Assembly: GCA_012521855.1 (NCBI GenBank)
Contig: JAAYLO010000208.1
Location: 1-7,663 of the forward strand
DNA from: Halanaerobiaceae bacterium
GTDB taxonomy: Bacteria > Bacillota > Halanaerobiia > Halanaerobiales > DTU029
Length of the DNA: 7,663 bases
Direction of reading: 5' to 3'
The position numbers and the translations under genes were made by a program. The notes under the pieces were generated by a model. The model did not search any database and had not been told where the DNA came from. It saw only the letters and a program-made list of their open reading frames with translations. Below are positions 1-5,874 of the stretch, in pieces (position 1 is the first letter of the stretch; every line of letters begins with the position of its first letter).

Positions 1-161
1 GTAGATACAATAATAAACACTATACCTACTCTCTTACCCCCGGATATCTTCACCATCTCCAGTGGAAATAAGCCTAAACCTGCAAATACTCCGGTATTAT
101 TCCTGAGAATAAGACCGGCAGTACCTAATATAAAAAAGAAAACAGCCAGAAAATAATGCAT
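1..161 (-). CDS. Small membrane protein, N-terminal part only (runs off the left edge)
   Basis: The first 53 codons are visible, starting MHYFLAVFFFILGTAG and reading out of the window. The ATG at 161-159 is preceded by a strong Shine-Dalgarno GGAGAGGAG about 7 nt upstream, which fixes the start. Residues 3-19 form a hydrophobic segment that could be a membrane anchor. A short polar linker with two Lys-rich spots (EMVKISGGKR) follows, and a second hydrophobic stretch begins at about residue 46. This pattern suits the small two- or three-helix membrane proteins common in Bacillota. I do not recognise the family and assign no function. It is divergent from the AEC permease gene, with 117 bp between the two starts. 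Confidence 0.6.
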   Translation of the reverse strand, partial: MHYFLAVFFFILGTAGLILRNNTGVFAGLGLFPLEMVKISGGKRVGIVFIIVS

Positions 162-199
162 AACACTACTCCTCTCCCATTCCCTGAATTTTTTTGTCT

Positions 200-229
200 T
201 TGACACTTATATTAAATCCATGTTAAAAT
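200..229 (+). promoter_or_regulatory. Sigma-A type promoter of the AEC permease gene
   Basis: A perfect -35 TTGACA (200-205) is followed after 18 bp by TAAAAT (224-229), with TG one base upstream of the -10 (221-222), an extended -10 signature. The predicted start is near 236, giving a leader of about 43 nt before the ATG at 279. On the opposite strand a TATAAT (233-228) overlaps this -10, but it lacks a good -35. Confidence 0.7.
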
Positions 230-278
230 TATAAAGTAACCTGGCTATTACATTGTACTACAAGGAGAAAAATTAACC

Positions 279-1196
279 ATGGATATCAATGTACTAATAA
301 ATCAGATACTCATCCTGTTTATAATTATCACATTGGGTTTTGTCTTAAAAAAACAGAATATAATCACTGATGATTTTAAAAAAGGGTTAGCCAGTATCCT
401 TATTCAGGTAACGATACCAGCCCTGATTATCGACTCTATTTTAAAGATAAAGCTGGACCGGGCGATGCTCAAAAACCTGGCTGCAGCAACACTCGTATCA
501 TTCCTGGTCTTCCTGTTTTTAATTATAATATCTATACTGATTACCGGAAAAATGAGGTGTTCAAGGGACAAAAAAAATATCTTTATCTTTCTGCTTGCTT
601 TCCCCAATGTCGGTTATATGGGTATTCCGGTAGTGAGCTCTATCTTCCCTCCTGAAGGAGTGGTATATACAATAATCTATAATATCGTCTACAATGTATA
701 TTTATGGACCTATGGAGTCCATCTCTTCAGTAGTAACAAAAACAGCAAGATAGAGTGGCGTAAACTCCTCAACCAGGGAACCCTTGCCCTGATTATAGGT
801 TTCCTCCTGTTGACAATCAGGATACCCCTCGGCCCTGTAAGAGGGGCAATAGAAATCATAGCTGAAATGACCTTCCCCGTCTCCATGCTGATTATAGGCA
901 GTTCCCTGACTACGGTAAAAATAAGTAATCTCCTGAAGGATAAATATCTATACTATCAGCTGATCTTAAAACTCATCCTTTTGCCACTGGCTGGATTCCT
1001 CATTCTAAAGCCCTTTAAGCTGCCGGAGATGGTGAAAAATATCAGCATTATAATGCTGGCAATGCCCTGTGGTGCAAATACTGTCATATTTGCTGAAAAA
1101 TACAATGGTGATAAGTTATTCGCTTCAGAGGCAGTATTCCTTACCACTCTTTTCTCTTTAATTACTATACCTCTGATTATCTGGCTTATCCTTTAA
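279..1196 (+). CDS. AEC family (auxin efflux carrier-like) transporter
   Basis: This 305-residue integral membrane protein is made almost wholly of hydrophobic segments, with about ten helices arranged as two five-helix halves around a polar linker at 151-162. Family features are the N-terminal IPAL stretch (46-49), the broken helix FPNVGYMGIPV (108-118) and its counterpart in the second half, AMPCGANTVIFAEKY (261-275). The length is typical of bacterial AEC proteins. These are secondary carriers for small organic anions such as malate; no substrate can be read from the sequence. The start is set by AAGGAG at 262-267, 11 nt before the ATG. It is transcribed alone from its own promoter, and its last 11 bp overlap the convergent kinase gene. 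No intrinsic terminator is visible after the stop. The plant auxin function should not be carried over. Confidence 0.9.
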   Translation: MDINVLINQILILFIIITLGFVLKKQNIITDDFKKGLASILIQVTIPALIIDSILKIKLDRAMLKNLAAATLVSFLVFLFLIIISILITGKMRCSRDKKNIFIFLLAFPNVGYMGIPVVSSIFPPEGVVYTIIYNIVYNVYLWTYGVHLFSSNKNSKIEWRKLLNQGTLALIIGFLLLTIRIPLGPVRGAIEIIAEMTFPVSMLIIGSSLTTVKISNLLKDKYLYYQLILKLILLPLAGFLILKPFKLPEMVKNISIIMLAMPCGANTVIFAEKYNGDKLFASEAVFLTTLFSLITIPLIIWLIL

Positions 1197-2247
1197 AGAC
1201 CAGATCACTCTGCTCCTTTATTTTCAATTCTTCAAAATACCTGTCCTCCAGCGGTATCCATTCATCAAAAAACCTTTTTGCCATGGAAGGCCCATTCCTT
1301 TCCAGAATCCTGGAATACTGCTCTTCTTTATCAATATAAAGAAAGATCTTCAGGTCATAATTCTTTACCAGGGTTGGATGCATACTGTAAGAGCCCTCTA
1401 TGATATTGAGCCTTTTTTTACTTACAGATATGGGCGGGCCAAAACTCATCCTTTTGCAGTCATATCTCCGATACTGGAAAGGAGCACCGCTATTTATCCC
1501 GTCCAGTACTTCCTTTTTGAAGCGTACATAATCCACATTTCCCCCCGCTTCCTCCAGACGCTCCTTCGTTTTCAATCCGGGTGTCAGAAAGAAATCATCC
1601 ATGTGGAATATATTACACTCATATATACTGCCTATCATTGATGCCAGGGTGCTTTTCCCTGCGCCGCTGTTTCCGTCAATGGCAACATTGACAATCTCTT
1701 TTGATTCCAGCAGGGAATCTATCCTCAGGAATATCTCAAAAAAGTCACAGTATTCTTTCCTTACAACACGATAGGCCGGGGAATAGAGTGCCCTGTATTT
1801 CTCACTATGGCTTACCGGCGGATAACCCCTTTCCCTGTAGGAAGAGAGATAGCCTTCAAGTTCCTCCGCCGGATACGGGAGCAGGCCCTCCTTACAGGAT
1901 TCCTTTAATATATCCAGTTTTTCCTCAAAAGCTTCAATACTGCCCTGGACTGAGTTAGCTGTATTTACAAAAAACCTGTTTATGGTCTTAAGGCTGATAC
2001 CACTATCCTTCAGGGCTCCCAGATAAAGCCTGCAGAGATTATTGCCGATATATTCAAAAGCTGCTTTGTCTGTAGAGAAAGCCTCTAAAGAGGTCCATTC
2101 CTCCTGCAGTCTCTGGAGGCTTTCAGCCTCATCTGCAATAAAATGCCCGGGGCCAAACTCATTTTGATAGAGGAGTTTGACGACATCCTGTGTCTGCATG
2201 CCGGGGTACAGTTCATAATGTTTGAGTATCAAAGCCTTTACATCCAT
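1186..2247 (-). CDS. Uridine-kinase-like P-loop protein with an extra N-terminal domain
   Basis: This 353-residue protein has two parts. From about 184 onward it is a nucleoside-kinase or phosphoribulokinase-like P-loop fold: Walker A DGNSGAGKST (191-200), acidic HMDDFF (215-220) where uridine kinases bind substrate, the strand NIIEGSYSMHP (281-291) where the family has its EG motif, and Arg-rich lid residues (R313, R317, R325). Residues 1-175 are a separate, mostly helical domain with the conserved-looking core LLYQNEFGPGHFI (25-37) and no known active site. The expected activity is ATP-dependent phosphorylation of a small molecule in the cytoplasm; the substrate is unknown. The ATG is the first in frame after an in-frame TGA, but has a poor ribosome site (AGCAGGG directly adjacent), suggesting coupling to upstream translation. 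It lies 80 bp after the NUDIX gene as the last member of a probable three-gene operon and overlaps the convergent AEC gene by 11 bp. Confidence 0.8.
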   Translation of the reverse strand: MDVKALILKHYELYPGMQTQDVVKLLYQNEFGPGHFIADEAESLQRLQEEWTSLEAFSTDKAAFEYIGNNLCRLYLGALKDSGISLKTINRFFVNTANSVQGSIEAFEEKLDILKESCKEGLLPYPAEELEGYLSSYRERGYPPVSHSEKYRALYSPAYRVVRKEYCDFFEIFLRIDSLLESKEIVNVAIDGNSGAGKSTLASMIGSIYECNIFHMDDFFLTPGLKTKERLEEAGGNVDYVRFKKEVLDGINSGAPFQYRRYDCKRMSFGPPISVSKKRLNIIEGSYSMHPTLVKNYDLKIFLYIDKEEQYSRILERNGPSMAKRFFDEWIPLEDRYFEELKIKEQSDLVFKG

Positions 2248-2266
2248 CCCTGCTCACACTTTCCAT
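2213..2266 (-). CDS. Possible 17-codon leader ORF overlapping the kinase start
   Basis: An ATG at 2266-2264 has a better ribosome site (AAGGGAG at 2284-2278, 11 nt upstream) than the kinase ATG. It encodes MESVSRDGCKGFDTQTL and ends after the kinase start, in another frame. Ribosomes ending at its TGA would be close to the kinase initiation region. It may equally be a chance ORF. Confidence 0.2.
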   Translation of the reverse strand: MESVSRDGCKGFDTQTL

Positions 2267-2327
2267 GGTTTGTTCTGCTCCCTTTTTGCTCAAAATCTGT
2301 AAAATAGTATAGGCCTTCTGTTTTAAT

Positions 2328-2771
2328 TTAATAACCGTAAAAAATCTCTGTTTTATATTCTGATTTCTCCATATCCCTCAGTTCCCTGAATAAATCTTTT
2401 AGAAAACCTCCCAATTCATATTTATCAGTATCTTCCAGAGCAACCCATACATATTCCTCTGCTTCATCATTTAATACAACATCATATGAATCAGTTTTAC
2501 ATATGTAATCAATAAATATATAATGCTTCTTTTCATGAAATGAATCATGATAGATACCTTCTTTAAGGCTGATTAATTTTATATCATAAATTTCTAAACC
2601 TGTTTCCTCCAGTATTTCCCGTTTTAAGGCGTCCTCCATTTTCTCCCCCAATTCAATACGGCCGCCTGGTATTACATATTTATTACTCCATTTATGGCTT
2701 TTACAGAGAAGTATCTTATTATCTGGATTAAAAATAATGGCACTTACAGCCGGTTCTGGATAACTCATCAT
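2328..2771 (-). CDS. NUDIX hydrolase
   Basis: This 147-residue protein is the size of a single-domain NUDIX enzyme. The full Nudix box GX5EX7REUXEEXGU is intact at residues 37-59: G37, E43, then REILEETGL at 51-59. E52, E55 and E56 would bind the Mg ions that drive hydrolysis of a nucleoside diphosphate linked to another group. The preceding strand (PAVSAIIFNPDNKILLCKS) and WSNKYVIPGG are typical of MutT-like members. The substrate cannot be told from sequence. There are two tandem ATG codons; GGAGGAG (2782-2776) lies 4 nt from the first and 7 nt from the second, so initiation at residue 2 (2768) is somewhat more likely. It sits 48 bp after the EamA gene and 80 bp before the kinase, in the same direction. 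Its distal half is strikingly AT-rich (lines 2461-2580 count about 22-27% GC) against about 50% in both neighbours, suggesting separate ancestry. Confidence 0.92.
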   Translation of the reverse strand: MMSYPEPAVSAIIFNPDNKILLCKSHKWSNKYVIPGGRIELGEKMEDALKREILEETGLEIYDIKLISLKEGIYHDSFHEKKHYIFIDYICKTDSYDVVLNDEAEEYVWVALEDTDKYELGGFLKDLFRELRDMEKSEYKTEIFYGY

Positions 2772-2819
2772 TCCACTCCTCCTGTATCAGGTTCACCGTC
2801 AGCAAAGCCTGTACTCCTT

Positions 2820-3683
2820 CTATAGCAATAATGACAATGTACCGATGACGATCATGGCCAGACCCGCCATACTCTTTGCGGTGAGTTTCTCCTTGAGGAA
2901 GAAATAAGAAAACGCGATGGTAAAGAGGATACTCAGCTTGTCAATAGGCACGACAACACTGGCCGGCCCAGTCTGGAGTGCCCGGTAATAACATAACCAG
3001 GAACCGCCTGTGGCAAAACCGGATAATACGAGAAAGAGCCAGCTCTTCCGGTCAATATCCTTAATGGTTTTCTGTTTCCCGGTCATGAAAACAATAAGCC
3101 AGGCCATGATCAAAACCACCACTGTCCGGATTGCGGTACCAAGATTTGATTCAATCCCTTCAATCCCTACCTTGCCAAGGATGGCAGTAAAACTCGCAAA
3201 AATGGCTGCACCAGAAGCATAAACAATCCATAAATTGCTCTTGGGACTGACCTTCCCTGTTTCTTTTTTCTTCTGAATCATGAGATAGGTGCCGGTCCCG
3301 ATCAAAATCATCGCTATGGCCTTCAGTAGAGTGATCTTCTCTCCCAGTAGTATAAAGGCCAGAATCATGGTCAAAACAGTACTGGATTTGTCAATGGGTG
3401 TTACCTTGTTCACATCACCCAGCTGCAGGGCTTTGAAATAACAAAGCCAGGAAGCACCTGTAGCCAGTCCGGATAAGATGAGAAACAGCAATGTCCTGCC
3501 GCTGACGTCAACAAGGGTCCCCTGGGAACCGACGATGAAAACCATCAGCCAGGAAAACAGGAGGACCACAACAGTCCTTATGGCAGTAGCCACATTGGAG
3601 TCGGTATTTTTTATACCGATTTTGGACAGGATAGCTGTCAACCCGGCAAAGACCGCAGACCCAAAAGCAAATAAAATCCACAT
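2820..3683 (-). CDS. EamA/DMT superfamily transporter with two near-identical halves
   Basis: This 287-residue membrane protein of about ten helices consists of two EamA repeats (residues 2-137 and 152-287) joined by a charged linker, KKKETGKVSPKS (138-149). The halves align with a constant offset of 150 residues and no gap over about 120 positions; my hand count gives roughly half identical. Shared blocks are TAIRTVVVL (33-41 and 183-191), SG-AT-SWLCY (71-82 and 221-232) and PIDK (96-99 and 246-249). Drug/metabolite transporters of this kind move small metabolites across the inner membrane; the substrate is unknown. The five-helix repeats would insert in opposite orientations. The start is supported by GAAGGGG 10 nt upstream. 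It is the first gene of a probable operon with the NUDIX and kinase genes, following tandem promoters and a structured leader. Confidence 0.9.
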   Translation of the reverse strand: MWILFAFGSAVFAGLTAILSKIGIKNTDSNVATAIRTVVVLLFSWLMVFIVGSQGTLVDVSGRTLLFLILSGLATGASWLCYFKALQLGDVNKVTPIDKSSTVLTMILAFILLGEKITLLKAIAMILIGTGTYLMIQKKKETGKVSPKSNLWIVYASGAAIFASFTAILGKVGIEGIESNLGTAIRTVVVLIMAWLIVFMTGKQKTIKDIDRKSWLFLVLSGFATGGSWLCYYRALQTGPASVVVPIDKLSILFTIAFSYFFLKEKLTAKSMAGLAMIVIGTLSLLL

Positions 3684-3706
3684 ATGTACAATTCCCCTTC
3701 CATCTT

Positions 3707-3859
3707 TTAGTTGTTCTTCTCTCCAACTCCAGCTCTCAACTCTAGTATATTCATATTTTTCTGTTTTGCCACCCTGGTCCAGGCAAAGGGACCAGAGAAG
3801 CTGCCATGTAACACAGTATAGATATCAGTAAGCCTGTATACAATACTAATATACCCCAT
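3707..3859 (-). CDS. Doubtful 50-codon ORF in the EamA leader
   Basis: The frame from ATG 3859-3857 to TAA 3709-3707 encodes a 50-residue peptide; a middle part reads SFSGPFAWTRVAKQKNMNIL. It has no membrane segment or recognisable domain, and only a weak ribosome site (AGGA 4 nt from the ATG). Both -10-like elements of the proposed promoters fall inside it, as does the pseudoknot. It could be a small gene, a relic or the translation of a non-coding repeat; I cannot separate these by eye. Confidence 0.2.
   Translation of the reverse strand: MGYISIVYRLTDIYTVLHGSFSGPFAWTRVAKQKNMNILELRAGVGEKNN
3761..3795 (-). promoter_or_regulatory. Candidate H-type pseudoknot in the leader of the EamA operon
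   Basis: On the minus strand CTGGTCC (3795-3789) pairs perfectly with GGACCAG (3780-3774). The loop segment TTTGCC (3787-3782) pairs perfectly with GGCAAA (3770-3765), 3 nt downstream of the first stem. The two stems (7 and 6 bp) are nested as an H-type pseudoknot in 31 nt, with loops of 1, 1 and 3 nt. The 3-nt crossing loop is tight, so the stems may instead alternate. It lies between the proposed start sites and the EamA start codon. No known riboswitch consensus was recognised. Confidence 0.4.
3815..3843 (-). promoter_or_regulatory. Proximal promoter candidate for the EamA operon
   Basis: -35 TTGTAT (3843-3838), a 17-bp spacer and -10 TATACT (3820-3815) give a predicted start near 3808, about 125 nt before the EamA ATG and just upstream of the pseudoknot. 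Confidence 0.45.
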
Positions 3860-3876
3860 TTGTCCTGTTTTTTCAA
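3848..3876 (-). promoter_or_regulatory. Distal promoter candidate for the EamA operon
   Basis: -35 TTGAAA (3876-3871), a 17-bp spacer and -10 TATATT (3853-3848) give a predicted start near 3841. It follows directly on the terminator at 3921-3896, as expected for a new transcription unit. Confidence 0.5.
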
Positions 3877-3895
3877 TTCATAATCCTGTCAGGAC

Positions 3896-3921
3896 AAAAA
3901 AATAGAGCTGAATATCAGCTC
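3896..3921 (-). terminator. Intrinsic terminator after the glycosyltransferase and remnant gene
   Basis: GAGCTGA (3921-3915) and TCAGCTC (3911-3905) form a perfect 7-bp stem with a 3-nt loop, followed by TA and a run of seven T (3902-3896). It starts 2 nt after the stop codon of the remnant gene and now ends the glycosyltransferase transcript. Confidence 0.85.
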
Positions 3922-3923
3922 CT

Positions 3924-4104
3924 TTACAGCAACCCCTTCTCTCCATGCGCTATCAGGCCTGTTATGCCGTCGGGATAACTGTCCCCATATCAATACAATT
4001 CAGTTTCTCCTTTATATTTGAATAATCCCCCTGAAAGATTCTACTGCACCCTTCACATCATCTTCATCCGGATGTTCTATTGCAATTCCGCTGACTAACT
4101 CTCT
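3924..4104 (-). pseudogene. 3' remnant of a broken gene directly after the glycosyltransferase
   Basis: Directly after the glycosyltransferase TAA, in the same frame, protein-like sequence resumes: RELVSGIAIEHPDEDDVKGA then VESFRG (4104-4027). That frame closes at 4012, but the next frame continues as GLFKYKGETELY (to 3993), then after one TGA (3992-3990) as YGDSYPDGITGLIAHGEKGL and a final Leu, to TAA 3926-3924. The frame change falls in a G5 run (4031-4027); one G fewer would join the two parts into a single reading. A TGG-to-TGA change would explain the inner stop. There is no start codon or ribosome site, so the 5' part is lost. The stop lies 2 nt before a good terminator, as for a real gene end. 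I do not recognise the family. It is an inferred relic; a search with the joined peptide would settle it. Confidence 0.5.
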
Positions 4105-5460
4105 TTATTTCCACCTTCGCCTCAACATCATTATCTCCTCGCAATAACCGATAACAGACATCGGGCTCATCAACATCTGGTACAAAAGGACATAAAAAAC
4201 AAAACCTACACGGTTACGCCGGATCCGCAAATCAAGTTTCTCAAAGACATTCCTTTGAAAACTATATAGTATATAGTTTTGAAGCAGGGCAAGGGGAACA
4301 ACAAACAGGGTCGCAGGGCCGACTACCCAGTATTTCCCGAAGAAAGCCAGTATCAATCCCGGCATCCAGCAAAAGGTGTATACGAGGTCTAAATAAGGCA
4401 TAATAAGATTGATACCGGTCAGATATTTGACATATTGAACAGGCTGCCGCCAGGGCTTAAATAATTTCAGAGCTTCAATCATCCCCCGTGCCCAGCGGCT
4501 TCTCTGCCGCTGCAGGTGTTTCAAAGTAACCGGGACTTCAGTAAAGGCCACAGCCAGTGGTTCAAAGTAGACTTTTTTCTCACAGTTCAGGAACTTCCAG
4601 GTCAGGACAATATCTTCACCGATAGCATCAGGCCATCCACCGGCCTCCCGCAGATCTTCCGTCCGGTACAGCGAATAGGCTCCCTGTGCCACCAGGGTAC
4701 CCTGATAAAGGCCCTGCATACGTTTAATACTGGCAATACCCAGGAAGTAGTCCCATTCCTGAAGGCGGGTCAGCAGGTTATCCCTGCTGTTTCTCACCAT
4801 CACGGCTCCTGCTACTGCACAAACTTCTCCCGGGGCAGATTTTATACGGGATACCAGATAACGGACTGCTGATTTGTGCAATAGAGTATCGGCATCAAGG
4901 GTAATTGTATACACGGTATTTATAAAATCCAGTGCTTTGTTTAAGGCATTGTACTTGCCGGGCTTTTCTTCATATAAGATCTGTATATCAATTCCCAGGT
5001 TTTCTCCCGCTTTTCGGGCAGTAATGGCTGTATTGTCTGAAGAAGCATTGTCCACTACAATTACCCTGATCGGGCCCTGATAATCCTGATTCTTTATATA
5101 GCGGAGTGTATTTGCGATTCTTTTTTCTTCATTGTGGCAGGCAATAACGATGGTGACTTTGTCTGTAGGATTTGTGGTCTTGAACTCAGGCTGCCTGTCT
5201 ATCAGCAGGCTAACAGCTATAAACATATTGATATATCCAGGTATATACCCTATACCGGCAATCAGGATAAAAGCAAGGGGGGTACCGACGACGGCTCCGA
5301 GGTCATTCAACCAGGGAATGGATACAATAACTGAGAAAATAAACCATAGAGAGGCCGCCACATGCCCGATCCAGAATTTTTTGATCACCTCAATATAACG
5401 CCGCTTTTTATTGTTGAAATTAAGCGGACTACGTAACATCGGATTATTGGCTTTTACCAT
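4105..5460 (-). CDS. Processive family-2 glycosyltransferase, PgaC/IcaA-like
   Basis: This 451-residue membrane glycosyltransferase has two N-terminal helices (about 30-50 and 58-86), a cytoplasmic GT-A domain (about 100-335) and three or four C-terminal helices (about 346-374, 378-400, 418-438). GT2 motifs are complete: VVDNASSDNT (135-144, D137 for the nucleotide), DAD (189-191, metal and UDP), GED (281-283, catalytic base D283) and QRSRW (319-323), the QxxRW mark of processive synthases. IGEDIVLTWKF and the RQRSRWARGM region most resemble poly-beta-1,6-GlcNAc synthases, so an N-acetylglucosamine polymer exported through the membrane is the best guess; hyaluronan- or chitin-type products remain possible. 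No deacetylase, export or accessory gene lies nearby, so it may act alone or with distant partners. It has its own promoter and, through the remnant gene, a terminator. The ATG has only a stretched Shine-Dalgarno that includes a G7 tract. Confidence 0.9.
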   Translation of the reverse strand: MVKANNPMLRSPLNFNNKKRRYIEVIKKFWIGHVAASLWFIFSVIVSIPWLNDLGAVVGTPLAFILIAGIGYIPGYINMFIAVSLLIDRQPEFKTTNPTDKVTIVIACHNEEKRIANTLRYIKNQDYQGPIRVIVVDNASSDNTAITARKAGENLGIDIQILYEEKPGKYNALNKALDFINTVYTITLDADTLLHKSAVRYLVSRIKSAPGEVCAVAGAVMVRNSRDNLLTRLQEWDYFLGIASIKRMQGLYQGTLVAQGAYSLYRTEDLREAGGWPDAIGEDIVLTWKFLNCEKKVYFEPLAVAFTEVPVTLKHLQRQRSRWARGMIEALKLFKPWRQPVQYVKYLTGINLIMPYLDLVYTFCWMPGLILAFFGKYWVVGPATLFVVPLALLQNYILYSFQRNVFEKLDLRIRRNRVGFVFYVLLYQMLMSPMSVIGYCEEIMMLRRRWK

Positions 5461-5473
5461 ATTGTTGAGTTAT

Positions 5474-5480
5474 CCCCCCC
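5474..5480 (-). repeat. G7 homopolymer in the glycosyltransferase ribosome-binding region
   Basis: Seven consecutive G on the coding strand, preceded by GGAGA, end 13 nt before the ATG. The tract forms the only Shine-Dalgarno-like sequence, so length changes would move or weaken it. Confidence 0.6.
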
Positions 5481-5543
5481 TCTCCGCCTTGTTTGCTGCT
5501 TCCTTAACTATATACCAATGGCCATATCTCAATCCCTAAGAGA

Positions 5544-5572
5544 ATTGTACTACCATTTATGCTATATTACAA
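5544..5572 (-). promoter_or_regulatory. Promoter of the glycosyltransferase gene
   Basis: -35 TTGTAA (5572-5567), a 17-bp spacer and -10 TACAAT (5549-5544) give a start near 5537 and a leader of about 77 nt. The surroundings are AT-rich, as is usual upstream of a sigma-A promoter. Confidence 0.5.
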
Positions 5573-5625
5573 TAAGATATTTCATTTTTCGTTAATTTCT
5601 TTGTGTTTTTTCTTTTTACTTCTTT

Positions 5626-5751
5626 TTATTTACATATGCTGAGTATGATTCTAAACTTAATGTCCTGTCCCCCGCCGGAGAGAGGAAGGGGGGTCTTCTC
5701 TTCTGTTCCCGGGCCGGTTCCTTCCGTAAGTAAAAAACCCTCATGGGTCAT
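5626..5751 (-). other. GC-rich structured patch with a 41-codon open frame, function unknown
   Basis: Between the orphan terminator and the glycosyltransferase promoter lies a patch (about 5665-5730) that is GC-rich in an otherwise AT-rich spacer. It contains short inverted segments such as GGAAGG/CCTTCC, CCCGGG and CCCCC/GGGGG. On the minus strand an uninterrupted frame runs from ATG 5751-5749 to TAA 5628-5626, with protein-like stretches (TEGTGPGTEEKTPLPLSGGG). It has no adjacent ribosome site, and its first codons lie in the terminator hairpin, which argues against translation. A decayed gene end, a dispersed repeat copy or a small RNA are all possible. Confidence 0.25.
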
Positions 5752-5761
5752 TCCATGAAGG
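5732..5761 (-). terminator. Orphan intrinsic terminator
   Basis: CCTTCATGG (5761-5753) pairs with CCATGAGGG (5746-5738) in a 9-bp stem with one G-U pair and a 6-nt loop, followed by six T (5737-5732). It points leftward, but no live minus-strand gene ends just before it. It may back up the toxin-antitoxin terminator at 6041-6015 or be left from a deleted gene. Confidence 0.75.
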
Positions 5762-5874
5762 CTTGTCCTCACCTTTAATCATGAAACCTATTTTCAATTG
5801 AGTTAATACAGGCTCTTTCATTAATCGTATGGTTTAATGGAGAATTTAAAATTTCAAACAGGAGTGATAATAGT

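Noticed and set aside
2700..2805. Minus-strand frame reading LLTVNLIQEEWNDELS between the EamA and NUDIX genes
   Set aside because: It would need a TTG start, ends soon after entering the NUDIX gene in another frame, and most of its remaining length is NUDIX coding sequence read out of frame.
3010..3222. Two plus-strand frames across the EamA gene (3010-3222 and 3478-3831) with similar peptides
   Set aside because: Their mutual similarity only reflects the internal duplication of the EamA gene on the other strand.
3761..3775. T-box-like AGGGTGG in the EamA leader
   Set aside because: The ACCGCG part of the T-box is missing (it reads CAAAACAG), there is no downstream terminator hairpin with a complementary arm, and the downstream gene is not a typical amino-acid or tRNA-synthetase gene.
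4516..5398. Several plus-strand frames opposite the glycosyltransferase
   Set aside because: The minus-strand protein has every GT2 motif in order; these frames have no ribosome sites or recognisable domains.
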